A stretch of DNA of 45,102 bases from Deltaproteobacteria bacterium (GTDB lineage: Bacteria; Desulfobacterota; Desulfobacteria; C00003060; C00003106). Shown one piece after another: positions 29,448 through 37,833 of this stretch. Within the stretch, counting starts at the first letter, position 1, and the number at the start of each line of letters is the position of its first letter. Position numbers and translations under genes: made by a program. The stretch lies in NCBI GenBank assembly GCA_019314005.1, contig JAFDAE010000001.1, positions 1 through 45,102 on the forward strand. The letters are read 5' to 3'. Under the pieces are notes generated by a model. The model worked only from the letters and a program-made list of their open reading frames with translations, ran no database searches and was not told the origin of the DNA.

Positions 29448-31505
29448 TTATGCGTAAGACGCTTTCAAATTCTTAAGTTCCCTGTCTATATGTCTGACCA
29501 GTTCTTTCGCCTGCTGCTCCGGCTCTTTCCCACCCACTACAGTTATGGGAATAGTTACCCCTCCAAAGTTAACCTGGGCTTTCCTGTTATTGCTCGCCAC
29601 CTCGCTACGAGTGGAGATATCCTCGCCCTGGTGAACTTGAGCTATGCCGGTCTTGGAAACAAAACGGGTTCCCACGGCGAAACTACCGAAAGGGGCATTT
29701 GGATCTGCTGATTCGACACCTCCGGATACGACAGCAGCGGAAGCCCCTCCCCTTGCAGCTACCGGCCCGCCACCTGTAGTTGTTGTCTCTAACAAGATCG
29801 TTTTCGTGGTGACGGGAGGAATGGAGGCAAGCATTGATTCAACTTCCTTGATAGCCGACTTGGCTTTGCTATTATCCACATCCATGGTGAGATTTTTCAT
29901 TAGGTCTTTAAGTTTATTGACCTCTCTTTCTGCCTCCTCCATAGCTGTTTTAAGTATTGCTTCCCGAGAGGCAGCGGCTTCTTTCTCCTGCACAACAGTA
30001 TCCTGGATAGCTTTACTCCACTCCTCGTAGCGGATGCTTACCAGATTGAACACTTCAAGAGAGCTTACTATTTCGTCCGAACCTTCCTTTACCTCTTTCG
30101 GAAGCTCTGTCAGTTGCAGCCGGATTGCCCTAAATGCATTAACCTTGGCCTCTCCCTCCATCTGCATAGCGGCCGTAGCCGATGCGTCGAGGGCGTCAAC
30201 CTGATTCCAAAACTGCTGAAATTCATCAAGGGCAGGTGCGGGGTTAAATGTCTCACTGATAGATTTGAAAATATCAGTCCCCTCCCTCTTAGTCTCTTTC
30301 TCTAAGCCCTCCCATTTTAATCTCTCCTGAGCAGCTTCTTTATGCTCCTTTCCCAACAGAGAGTAATAGCCCTTCCAGTCTTTGACCTCTTCACTTAGAA
30401 CGTTTTTTAAAAATTTTTGGTGTTCTTTAAGAGCCTTCTTTGATGCATCGACTGCGCCATCACCACCTTTAGATTTTCTAGTGATAGTCTCAGTTGCCTT
30501 GGCTACATCCTGTGCGGAAAGAAGTAAAGACCCAAAACTATCCTTAGACTCTTTCCATAAGTCTTTCGATGCTTTAGCGGCATCATCTGCTTTTTTCTTC
30601 CAATGTTCATACGCGCCACTTGAAAGACGCACCGCATCGGTAAGGCCTCCGAATCCAGAGAGAACCCTAAAAAGGCTAGAGGATACCTGTTCCGCTCCTG
30701 CTGAAATTAAATTGAGAGTACCCCAGACCAGCATTAACCCCTTAGTGACAAGAGCACTTGCCTGTAGTTTCATATTTGTGAATGCAGCTGTCATCTTCTG
30801 CATCCTTTCAAGATTAGTTAGAAGAGACAGATCGTGCCGGTCTAATGCTTCGATTCCCGCCTCGATCGTGGCGTTAAGTATGGCAGTCTTCTTCTCCTGA
30901 TCTGACAACTGTTCTACTGTTTTATTGACGCTGTCTGCATATGCCTCGTATGCCGGGCCGAGTTTTACAACTAGTCCAAGGTTGTCGAGTATGAGGGGGC
31001 TGCCACGGCCGATACCTATTGCAATATCATTAAAGGCCGAGGTGGCTGTAGTTCCCATGTCCCGCGCCTTTGCCCTTGCTATCTCCATAAGACTAGCAAG
31101 CTTTTCTATAGGTATCCCTAGAGACATCGCCTTGTTAGCCGATTCTACAAGGCTCTTATCATCTATCAGACCTGCTGAAGCCTCGCGAATCCTTCCAAAC
31201 TCTACCTCGGCATCACGCCCCATAGATTGTACCATCCCCCGGAAGGCCTGCCTTGACTGCTCAAATTGCGCTGCTTGCGCTGCAAGATCCCATGCCTTTC
31301 TTGCGGTTATCCATACACCGGCAATAGCGGCCGTCACGCCAACCCAATGAGCTTTAAAGTCGGAAGCGATAGACTTTAGATCTGCAAAGGCGCTCTTCCC
31401 TACAGACTTTACCTTATCAAAGGCCGAAGTCGCCGAGTCCTTCACAGCATTAAAAGCGCCCTTCGACTCATTTTTTCCCTTAACTATAATTACAACTTCA
31501 GCCAT
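29448..31505 (-). CDS. Tail tape measure protein
   Basis: A 685-residue helical protein that sets tail length. The N-terminus (AFDKVKSVGKSAFADLKSIA; WVGVTAAIAGVWITARKAWD) and the segments ARDMGTTATSAFNDIAIGIG and SPLILDNLGLVVKLGPAYEA are typical of phage tape measures, followed by long coiled regions. At about 1.5 angstrom per residue it predicts a tail of roughly 100 nm. It overlaps the chaperone frame by 8 bp. No lytic domain is evident. Confidence 0.88.
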   Translation of the reverse strand: MAEVVIIVKGKNESKGAFNAVKDSATSAFDKVKSVGKSAFADLKSIASDFKAHWVGVTAAIAGVWITARKAWDLAAQAAQFEQSRQAFRGMVQSMGRDAEVEFGRIREASAGLIDDKSLVESANKAMSLGIPIEKLASLMEIARAKARDMGTTATSAFNDIAIGIGRGSPLILDNLGLVVKLGPAYEAYADSVNKTVEQLSDQEKKTAILNATIEAGIEALDRHDLSLLTNLERMQKMTAAFTNMKLQASALVTKGLMLVWGTLNLISAGAEQVSSSLFRVLSGFGGLTDAVRLSSGAYEHWKKKADDAAKASKDLWKESKDSFGSLLLSAQDVAKATETITRKSKGGDGAVDASKKALKEHQKFLKNVLSEEVKDWKGYYSLLGKEHKEAAQERLKWEGLEKETKREGTDIFKSISETFNPAPALDEFQQFWNQVDALDASATAAMQMEGEAKVNAFRAIRLQLTELPKEVKEGSDEIVSSLEVFNLVSIRYEEWSKAIQDTVVQEKEAAASREAILKTAMEEAEREVNKLKDLMKNLTMDVDNSKAKSAIKEVESMLASIPPVTTKTILLETTTTGGGPVAARGGASAAVVSGGVESADPNAPFGSFAVGTRFVSKTGIAQVHQGEDISTRSEVASNNRKAQVNFGGVTIPITVVGGKEPEQQAKELVRHIDRELKNLKASYA

Positions 31506-31799
31506 CTTCTTCCTTCAGCTCTAACTTCTTAATCCCTTCTTCAACAAAGGCGAGTAGTTCAATATCATCAATATCGGCGCCATACATCTTCAGTATCGTG
31601 CCGGGATCTACCAGACCACTAAGGCTGATAAGCTTTGCCCTGAGTTCCATAATCTCCCGCCCCCTCTCGCTAAGGGACGGGACCATGCAACCTTTTTCAG
31701 TTTCACATGCCGGGATCTCATCATCTGTTTCAATGGCCTCCCAGCAGTCCTCGCAAGACACACCCGGGAAGTCAATCTTTGCCCGGATGTGCTCTATTA
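31498..31799 (-). CDS. Tail assembly chaperone, T part of a G/GT frameshift product
   Basis: This frame has no good start of its own (only a GTG at 31761) but is open upstream to the slippery site at 31800-31806. A -1 shift there fuses LIEHIRAKIDFPGVSCEDCW and the remaining 80 residues to the G protein, giving a product of about 223 residues. The T part has four cysteines (CEDCW, ACETEKGC) and helices. In lambda, GT couples the tape measure to tail-tube subunits during tail assembly. Confidence 0.8.
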
Positions 31800-32168
31800 G
31801 TTTTTTTCTACTTCTTCCTTTTCCTTTTCAGCAAAAAGCTGAAGGTCGGTACAGGCCTGATTGACAAAAGCAGAAAAAGAAGACCAGTTCAACATCAAAA
31901 ACGCGATATTTTCCGGGGTGCAGGGATAAGACTTCTTCTTCATGGTGAAGCCTTTCCAGTCTTTAACCACTGCCTCTCCCAGTAGTTGATCTGCCAGTTC
32001 GTCATCCACCTTTTCAACCTTCTGGTGGCTGATAAAGGTGCTCCTTTTAGCCTTTTTAAGAAGCTTCTTAAGGTCTTGCCGGGAGATATAACTGATGAGT
32101 ACCTCATCATCTCCAAAAGGAATCCACGCCTTAGGGGCTTCTTTTTCACTTAGCTGACTTAGATCCAT
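31797..32168 (-). CDS. Tail assembly chaperone, G part
   Basis: A 123-residue protein (MDLSQLSEKEAPKAWIPFGD; VLISYISRQDLKKLLKKAKR) located between the tail-tube and tape-measure genes, the conserved place of tail assembly chaperones. It ends in EKEKEEVEKN at a slippery A-AAA-AAC heptamer, so a fraction of ribosomes should shift and make the longer GT fusion. Confidence 0.82.
   Translation of the reverse strand: MDLSQLSEKEAPKAWIPFGDDEVLISYISRQDLKKLLKKAKRSTFISHQKVEKVDDELADQLLGEAVVKDWKGFTMKKKSYPCTPENIAFLMLNWSSFSAFVNQACTDLQLFAEKEKEEVEKN
31800..31806 (-). promoter_or_regulatory. Programmed -1 frameshift site (A-AAA-AAC)
   Basis: The heptamer lies in correct phase (codons AAA and AAC) immediately before the TAA of the G frame. 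The T frame is the -1 frame, confirmed by coordinates (32169 minus 31761 is divisible by 3), and open from here. Confidence 0.85.
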
Positions 32169-32194
32169 TTATTTTCTCCTTGATTAATTATTTA

Positions 32195-33244
32195 TTACGC
32201 CAGCGGATCAGTCGTCCGCTTGTTTATACCGGATATCCTTAAAGGGGTGGTAAACGCCATCCCTGTAGGGGCAACTTCACAGCCGTGGACCATCATATCG
32301 AGAGGCTCTTTTATGGCCCCCGTTTCATCTGCCGGATCGTCGTTGGTGATCTGCACGTTCGGCAATTCGATCTTAAACTCCCTGTTGTAAGGAGTCTCAA
32401 TCTGGGATCCCGTAAAGGTTATATCGATCTTCTTGTACTGATTATTATCGAGATCCTCCAACAAGGTCTTGCTCGAATGCCTGGGAAAGTTAAGCTTCAG
32501 TGTTATCTCGGGCTGATCTTCCGTGCAGGGCTCATCTATCAGATCGTTATTTTGCGAGCTCTTGTACTCTCCCGTATGCTCACCCTTTACGGCCCGCTTC
32601 GCCATCAGCTCAAATGATGAGGGATAAATCACATCTCCCCCCCCGAGAGCTGCACCTTCCTGGTTATTCATCCTGAAAACGGCATGAGAATAAAGCAACC
32701 GCTTCGACCTTTCGAAGAAAGTAACATTGTTGAAGGTGGCCAGCGTATTAACGGCAGAATCGGTTATCTTGTTGACGCTGTCCGTGTGGAGAATAAGCTG
32801 CACAGGCAGGCCCGTTTCTCCCTTGATGGTAATACCGCTGATTTTGATACTGGTATGTTCCTCAATATAGGTCTTCATCTTCTTGATATATGTCCCGAAC
32901 AGACCGTCTATATGCTCAGCCCAGTCATAGACATAGGCATATGCCGCCGTTGCTGCCTGTTGTGCCGGCGCACCCGCTATACCCATAGGGATAGCTAGCT
33001 GCCTGTCCAGTCCGTCATATCTCAAATAGCAGGGAATATCTCCGTTGACCTCGATAGGACCCGGATCGGCTTCCTTGCTGTAAGGGATCCCGAGAGAATC
33101 GTCTTTTTCAAAGTTTGTGGTCTTTTTAACCGATGTCGGCAAAACAAGCATCCCGTCGTCAGCTCCCGCCTCCTCTGCCGTATTCCATGTTGCCGCCTTC
33201 AGCAGGGCACTCTCTATCTCAACTCCTGATACACCGTCAGCCAT
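32195..33244 (-). CDS. Major tail tube protein
   Basis: A 349-residue protein (MADGVSGVEIESALLKAATW; KDDSLGIPYSKEADPGPIEV; TSIKISGITIKGETGLPVQL) with the strand pattern of siphovirus tail-tube subunits and a C-terminal extension that could be a surface Ig-like or decoration domain. Position directly upstream of the G/GT chaperone and downstream of connector genes supports the call. No sheath gene accompanies it, so the tail is non-contractile. Confidence 0.78.
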   Translation of the reverse strand: MADGVSGVEIESALLKAATWNTAEEAGADDGMLVLPTSVKKTTNFEKDDSLGIPYSKEADPGPIEVNGDIPCYLRYDGLDRQLAIPMGIAGAPAQQAATAAYAYVYDWAEHIDGLFGTYIKKMKTYIEEHTSIKISGITIKGETGLPVQLILHTDSVNKITDSAVNTLATFNNVTFFERSKRLLYSHAVFRMNNQEGAALGGGDVIYPSSFELMAKRAVKGEHTGEYKSSQNNDLIDEPCTEDQPEITLKLNFPRHSSKTLLEDLDNNQYKKIDITFTGSQIETPYNREFKIELPNVQITNDDPADETGAIKEPLDMMVHGCEVAPTGMAFTTPLRISGINKRTTDPLA

Positions 33245-33476
33245 TTGATGAATCCTCCTTTATTTTTTCTTCCGGAGGGGCCGCTGCCACCTCCCCTGGT
33301 TTACTTAATGAGGCGATATACTTCTCAATCACCTTCTTATTTTCTTTGCCTTTAGGCTTGAAGATCTTGTCACCGAAACGGCGCACATCGATCTCATACT
33401 CCTTCCCCTCCTCCAGCTTTCCTAATACAGGGTGAGTCGTGCCCCCGATAAGGGCGATTACTTTGACTTTTATCAT
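33237..33476 (-). CDS. Small neck/tail hypothetical protein
   Basis: A 79-residue protein: a strand-rich N-terminus (MIKVKVIALIGGTTHPVLGK), RRFGDKIFKPKG and an acidic, alanine-proline tail. Small proteins of this shape often sit between gp37-like and tail-tube genes in Mu-like modules. Overlaps the tail-tube start by 8 bp. Confidence 0.6.
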   Translation of the reverse strand: MIKVKVIALIGGTTHPVLGKLEEGKEYEIDVRRFGDKIFKPKGKENKKVIEKYIASLSKPGEVAAAPPEEKIKEDSSNG

Positions 33477-33485
33477 GAAGCCTCC

Positions 33486-33938
33486 TTAATAATTCGTATC
33501 AAAATTAGTCACAAAATCAATGCCGTAAGCCGCCCACTCCTTCGATGTAAATACCAGGTATTTTCTCGTGGGCGCCAGCCTTTCTATATCGAGGCCGAAG
33601 GTCTTATTTGTCAATACCTCCATACCCTTTTTTAAAAATTTATAGATACCCTTTTTAGTATCCTTCCGCACCTTCTCATCACCCCTGAAATTCTTGGAAG
33701 CAAAAAAGACGGCAAAGGTAGCTTTTTCATTAAAGGTCTGGCCGTCTACCCATGTCTCAACACTATTTCTGTAAATAATGAAGGCGGCAGGAAATTGGAA
33801 TGTCATTTTTTTAAGATCATTCTCTTCCAGTTCGCCGGCATAATTCTTTACCGTCTTCAGGTCGGGCATCTCTCGCCTGACTGCGTTAATTATCGCGTCT
33901 TCTACTGTTTCAAAATCTAATTCAGAGTCTGAGTCCAT
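33486..33938 (-). CDS. Mu gp37-like (DUF1834) tail-completion protein
   Basis: A 150-residue protein (FETVEDAIINAVRREMPDLK; FPAAFIIYRNSVETW; ATFAVFFASKNFRGDEKVRK) matching the layout of DUF1834/Mu gp37 proteins that act at the tail terminator. It follows the HK97 gp10-like gene with a 17-bp overlap. Confidence 0.72.
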   Translation of the reverse strand: MDSDSELDFETVEDAIINAVRREMPDLKTVKNYAGELEENDLKKMTFQFPAAFIIYRNSVETWVDGQTFNEKATFAVFFASKNFRGDEKVRKDTKKGIYKFLKKGMEVLTNKTFGLDIERLAPTRKYLVFTSKEWAAYGIDFVTNFDTNY

Positions 33939-34437
33939 TAAGCAACCTGTTTATCCTCTCGTTTATGATTGCAGCCATTTGAGGTTCCACCTCTTCTACG
34001 GCATCCTTCTCGAAAGGCCTGGCGCCATACTTTGACGATGAACCCTTCCCTTCGGAGATCTGTGATGCATAACGGGCGGAATCATATAATATCGCTTCAA
34101 GTGGACCCGCCGTAAATACAAGTCCCCTCGAGGTTTTACTCTTGCCCGGTTTAACAGTGTTCACCAGCCTGAGCAGATTACCTGTAACTCTCGGTATGGG
34201 GTCGCTGCCTGCCAGTTCCGGCTTTAGTGCCACGGTACGCTGCCTTCCCGACTTTTTCGCCCTTACCGTCCTGACTCCTCTTCTCGGCCCCTGCAGTCGC
34301 CTGATCGCCGCTGCATGGACCCTGTCTATAATATCCCCCAGCCCGTCTTGTATGGCTGACGGAAGTAGCTCTTCCAGCGAATCAAGACCCTTAATAAGGA
34401 CCTCGTCTCCGTCTATGACTACATTAAAACCTATCAT
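33922..34437 (-). CDS. Neck/tail-completion protein (HK97 gp10-like)
   Basis: A 171-residue basic protein with LIKGLDSLEELLPSAIQDGL, TGNLLRLVNTV and ARYASQISEGKGSSSKYGAR, resembling head-tail joining proteins of the HK97 gp10 class, in which a conserved Y...E/G-x-G...R-P-F motif follows a helical N-terminus. Overlaps gp36-like by 4 bp. It is read here as a connector component. Confidence 0.66.
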   Translation of the reverse strand: MIGFNVVIDGDEVLIKGLDSLEELLPSAIQDGLGDIIDRVHAAAIRRLQGPRRGVRTVRAKKSGRQRTVALKPELAGSDPIPRVTGNLLRLVNTVKPGKSKTSRGLVFTAGPLEAILYDSARYASQISEGKGSSSKYGARPFEKDAVEEVEPQMAAIINERINRLLNGLRL

Positions 34438-34862
34438 GACCCTGTTGTAGGCTCATTATAAAAATGTGATGACTTTACGGCGCCAAAAGAAATGTCTGAG
34501 GCAGTTTCTTCATCATCTTCCGTTACAGGCAGAGGCATTTTGCCATCCCGTATATCACGCAAAGTCCTGACTGCGTCTCTATAACTTACGAGTCTGGTCT
34601 CGGGGATCTCCTCTACCCGACGCTTATATAAATAATAGATCGAGATATCTACAGATAGCCCTCTGATAATAGCAGGGATAGGGACTGCCAGTGGCGTAGT
34701 GTAACGGTTGACCAGATATGCATCAATCTCACCGTCGGCCTTGTCAATCGCCTCAACAACAAAAGGGGAATGTATCTCATCCTCTTGCTCATCATCGGTA
34801 AGCTCCTTAATCGTCTCTTCCGGAAGAGCCTTTATCATATCCGCTTCAGTGCTATATGCCAT
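34434..34862 (-). CDS. Mu gp36-like (DUF1320) head-tail connector
   Basis: A 142-residue protein: MAYSTEADMIKALPEETIKE, DGEIDAYLVNRYTTPLAVPI and IRGLSVDISIYYLYKRR are diagnostic of DUF1320/Mu gp36. The family forms the adaptor ring below the portal. First gene after the major capsid. Confidence 0.84.
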   Translation of the reverse strand: MAYSTEADMIKALPEETIKELTDDEQEDEIHSPFVVEAIDKADGEIDAYLVNRYTTPLAVPIPAIIRGLSVDISIYYLYKRRVEEIPETRLVSYRDAVRTLRDIRDGKMPLPVTEDDEETASDISFGAVKSSHFYNEPTTGS

Positions 34863-34938
34863 GACTACCTTGGTTTAATTGCCGGGGCGGTTTTTCCCCC
34901 GCCCCGGTAATTAAATATTAATTATTAACTATCAATTG

Positions 34939-35955
34939 TTAATTAGACGAATGCACCTTAACCAGAACGCCCGGTCTCTGGCAAAGAGGAAGAGGATTAC
35001 TCTGCGTATGCAGATCATAACCCCTTCTATGTTTCCTTTCAGCCACTTTCGCATAATAGAGCAGACCCATCGTATTGACGGTCTCATTAAAGTCGGCAGC
35101 GGCAGCAGCTGTCTTAAAGGTATCCATAGTACCCTCAGGATAGGCATGCCCCTCTCCGTCCGCAATGAATCTCCTCGCAGTCCCTTCCGCATCGCTTGCG
35201 ACTCCACGATATTCCTCGAAGGTGATGCCGCCAAACTTAAAGCCCCCACGGAGGTCCTTAGATAGGTCCTGGTTCTGGTTTTCGAAATAGGTAAAGGCCT
35301 TCTCCACCTTGGCATGCTTCGTAAACGCATCAAAGAACTCCGGGGAGACAAGACAACGAACTCCCGTACTTACCTCGCCAAGAAGGTTATCCTCTATATG
35401 CCTTGCCACCTCCAGGCATTTCCCGCGGACATCGGTGGCGGCCGTGCCGAGTTTGAAATCGATAGTTTTTGCCGTGATATCAAACTCTGTATAGAGGTTA
35501 TAGAGCTCACTTCCGTCGGCATCGAGGATGATGCCCTTGAGTGCTCCCATCCTGAGGTGCTCCAGGGTGATGGCATGCTTGTTCTTCATCGCCTGCAGTT
35601 TATCATTCATCTCATTGGTCACCGTCTGGAGCGTGTCTTCAGTCCCGAAAGACCTGACGCCGTCCACGTCCGAGGCCAGGACGATATCGTCATGGGGGAT
35701 ATGCGGAACGACAAAGGAGCGCAGTTTCCTCTTCCCCGACTTCCCGGCCGTACCGGGAGAACCTACGGGCTGCGTCTGGAGCAGAGTAAGGACGCCGTTC
35801 TTTTCTTCCACATAGATGGCCCTCGTCTTGACTCCCTTTACAGGGAAGAGCCCCATCTGTTCGAGCCTGCCGTAATTGTTGGGCAGGATGTTTATGGCCG
35901 CCGTGAGAGACGCCAGGTTAAAAGCCGGATCTTTGGCTAAATTAAACATACTCAT
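34939..35955 (-). CDS. Major capsid protein, lambda gpE-like
   Basis: A 338-residue protein with the gpE-family landmarks: SLTAAINILPNNYGRLEQMG, FPVKGVKTRAIYVEE, FVVPHIPHDDIVLASDVDGV, MKNKHAITLEHLRMGALKGI and DADGSELYNLYTEFDITA. The C-terminal TQSNPLPLCQRPGVLVKV is typical of the family. HK97-fold capsid. It follows the decoration protein. Confidence 0.88.
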   Translation of the reverse strand: MSMFNLAKDPAFNLASLTAAINILPNNYGRLEQMGLFPVKGVKTRAIYVEEKNGVLTLLQTQPVGSPGTAGKSGKRKLRSFVVPHIPHDDIVLASDVDGVRSFGTEDTLQTVTNEMNDKLQAMKNKHAITLEHLRMGALKGIILDADGSELYNLYTEFDITAKTIDFKLGTAATDVRGKCLEVARHIEDNLLGEVSTGVRCLVSPEFFDAFTKHAKVEKAFTYFENQNQDLSKDLRGGFKFGGITFEEYRGVASDAEGTARRFIADGEGHAYPEGTMDTFKTAAAAADFNETVNTMGLLYYAKVAERKHRRGYDLHTQSNPLPLCQRPGVLVKVHSSN

Positions 35956-35961
35956 GATTTT

Positions 35962-36612
35962 TTATACCCCCGTTCTTGTTATTATTCCCGCTCTCTCCAA
36001 TTCAGCAAGAGCAGTACTTTTTTGTGGATCCGTAATACCTGCAGGCCATACGAGACCCGTATCTTTTGCTATGGCCTCCCTGAGAATGGCTACGCCATCC
36101 ACATCGGCGGCAGTCGCATCGGTATCGCTCGCCATAAAACCAACTGCAAGCTCCGACCCGTCCGTCCCTGCCGGTGCCAGTTGCGTCACCTTGTAGCCCG
36201 GCGCCACATTAATGACAAAGACATCGGCCACATCGAAGTCCTCTGCGCCGTCGGCAATAGCAAACTTAATCTGGTTGGCAAAGGTATCACCCACGGCAAC
36301 CTGACCAAGACTATTCCCCTGGGGATCCAGTATCTCGAAGAGACCGCCGTCTCCGACTTCCTCAATGCAGACAACTTTATAATCGCCCACCTGTACCCCG
36401 GCCAGTGCCGGCGTCGTTGCATCAAGCGTCATAACGCCATCACCTGTGCCCGTATAGTCTTGCGACACTGCACCCGTATGGAGCTTACCCACAACCATAC
36501 CTATTGTGAGGACCTGCCCTGTGATGACCGTAACCTTTTCACGGGAATAACGTATATCTTCCTCGTTAAGTATTACGTCACTAGGGTAGTTCCCCTCTTC
36601 ATATTCTGCCAT
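35962..36612 (-). CDS. Head decoration protein, lambda gpD-like
   Basis: A 216-residue protein with KVTVITGQVLTIGMVVGKLH, VQVGDYKVVCIEEVGDGGLF, FEILDPQGNSLGQVAVGDTF and VAILREAIAKDTGLVWPAGI. This is the pattern of head-fibre/decoration proteins that bind capsid three-fold axes, with a region upstream of the canonical gpD domain. Directly upstream of the capsid gene. Confidence 0.78.
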   Translation of the reverse strand: MAEYEEGNYPSDVILNEEDIRYSREKVTVITGQVLTIGMVVGKLHTGAVSQDYTGTGDGVMTLDATTPALAGVQVGDYKVVCIEEVGDGGLFEILDPQGNSLGQVAVGDTFANQIKFAIADGAEDFDVADVFVINVAPGYKVTQLAPAGTDGSELAVGFMASDTDATAADVDGVAILREAIAKDTGLVWPAGITDPQKSTALAELERAGIITRTGV

Positions 36613-36645
36613 TTTAAAACCTCCGTATTAATTCATAATTGTTAT

Positions 36646-36680
36646 TTGATAATTGATAATTATTAACTATCAATTATCAA
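36646..36680. repeat. Perfect 13-bp inverted repeat between protease and decoration genes
   Basis: TTGATAATTGATA (36646-36658) and its exact complement (36668-36680) flank a 9-bp loop. Similar AT-rich TAACTATCAATTG sequence is found at 34925-34938, after the capsid gene. They could form RNA hairpins that set expression ratios in the head operon or bind a regulator. Confidence 0.6.
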
Positions 36681-36690
36681 TTGTTACTTA

Positions 36691-37161
36691 TTACTTCTTT
36701 GCTGCCTCCGCCCTTTTCTGAGCATCCTTAAGCAGCGGACTTTCCTCTCCCTGAGAGCCATGGTCCTTATCGTCCTGGTCCTTGCTCTTGAGGGTGAATT
36801 CCTGAGGGAATTCCTTACGCGCAACGGCCTCAAATTTATCCCTGTGAGACTTGAGTCTCTCTATGGGCCAGGTGCCGAGGAATTCAGCCTCCTTCTTCTG
36901 CTTTTCACCATCAGGCTCGACCTCTCCGATAAGTGACCCGAACCTCAAGGCATCCTCGATAAGGGATTTACGATATCCCGCCCCGTCATCCGCCTGGGCC
37001 TTCAACGTCTTGACACTCTCAATAGTAGCGTCATCACCGATGATGGCAATAATCGGCTCAAGGGTTTTATTTCTGGCAACGATCTCTCTTACCTTTTTTG
37101 CAACTACACTCTCGCTCGCATCGTCATCGAGACTGAGAGCGCCTTTTAATCCTTTTAACAT
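36691..37161 (-). CDS. Nested scaffold protein (internal start in the protease gene)
   Basis: A 156-residue in-frame product starting MLKGLKGALSLDDDASESV. An excellent ribosome site, AGGAGGAACTC, precedes the internal ATG at 37161. It lies exactly where the protease domain ends (after IKQQKQEEL). Lambda C/Nu3 gives precedent for such nested scaffolds. Confidence 0.75.
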   Translation of the reverse strand: MLKGLKGALSLDDDASESVVAKKVREIVARNKTLEPIIAIIGDDATIESVKTLKAQADDGAGYRKSLIEDALRFGSLIGEVEPDGEKQKKEAEFLGTWPIERLKSHRDKFEAVARKEFPQEFTLKSKDQDDKDHGSQGEESPLLKDAQKRAEAAKK

Positions 37162-37833
37162 GAGTTCCTCCTGTTTTTGTTGTTTTATATGAACACCTCC
37201 GTTTAAGTCGGAGATGGGTAATTCCTTGTCTTTTGCCGCCTTCTGGGACGTAGCGCCATTTTGCCCCCCGAGCCATACAAGAGAGCCCTCCTCCGCCTCT
37301 CCTGGCCCAAAATATTCGTAATAGAGCGTAAGTCCATCCTCTTTTATAGGGTTAAGATCGGAGGCATTGAACCTGATAGAGACATGGCGATATATCCCCG
37401 CATCGATGTTGTCTATCATGCTCTTGTTTTCTTCCGACTTAAGCATGTAGTTCCAGGCAAAGAGTACCTTTACCATTGCCTGCCCAGGCGGAAGCCTGAC
37501 ATCTTCACCAGTGAGCTCTTTGAATTTTTCAGGAGTTATGGTTTCTGTTTCAGCATCAAACCATAAACCTATGGGAAGAAAGTTTCTTCCGTCATGAGCA
37601 AAGAGGAAGCTCTTTCCTGGGAGGGTATTAACAAAGTCCGTAAGCATAGACTCAGGGAACCTCTCCCTATCTCTATCGATAGTGTCATGGGCCAATAGGA
37701 ATTTTCGGACATAAAGATCTTCGGCCTTTTGAGTTTTCGGAGCAAACTTATTTATCTTCTCCAGCATCTCCGGCGTGATTTCCACACCTGACTTTGTCGC
37801 TTTTTGAAAAAAACCCTTAGTGTAAGAACTCAT
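36691..37833 (-). CDS. Prohead protease with C-terminal scaffold domain
   Basis: A 380-residue protein. The N-terminal half carries protease-like features: YVRKFLLAHDTIDRDRERFP, LPGKSFLFAHDGRNFLPIG with a candidate catalytic His, and GIYRHVSIRFNASDL with a candidate Ser. The C-terminal half is charged, helical scaffold-like and ends in many lysines and alanines. This two-part layout matches phages in which scaffold is made from the same gene. Position between a hydrolase gene and the decoration protein supports the call. Confidence 0.75.
   Translation of the reverse strand: MSSYTKGFFQKATKSGVEITPEMLEKINKFAPKTQKAEDLYVRKFLLAHDTIDRDRERFPESMLTDFVNTLPGKSFLFAHDGRNFLPIGLWFDAETETITPEKFKELTGEDVRLPPGQAMVKVLFAWNYMLKSEENKSMIDNIDAGIYRHVSIRFNASDLNPIKEDGLTLYYEYFGPGEAEEGSLVWLGGQNGATSQKAAKDKELPISDLNGGVHIKQQKQEELMLKGLKGALSLDDDASESVVAKKVREIVARNKTLEPIIAIIGDDATIESVKTLKAQADDGAGYRKSLIEDALRFGSLIGEVEPDGEKQKKEAEFLGTWPIERLKSHRDKFEAVARKEFPQEFTLKSKDQDDKDHGSQGEESPLLKDAQKRAEAAKK

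Noticed and set aside
34932..35351. Second minus-strand frame of 139 codons within the capsid gene.
   Set aside because: Arg/Ser/Leu-rich shadow of the well-supported major capsid frame, without a ribosome site.
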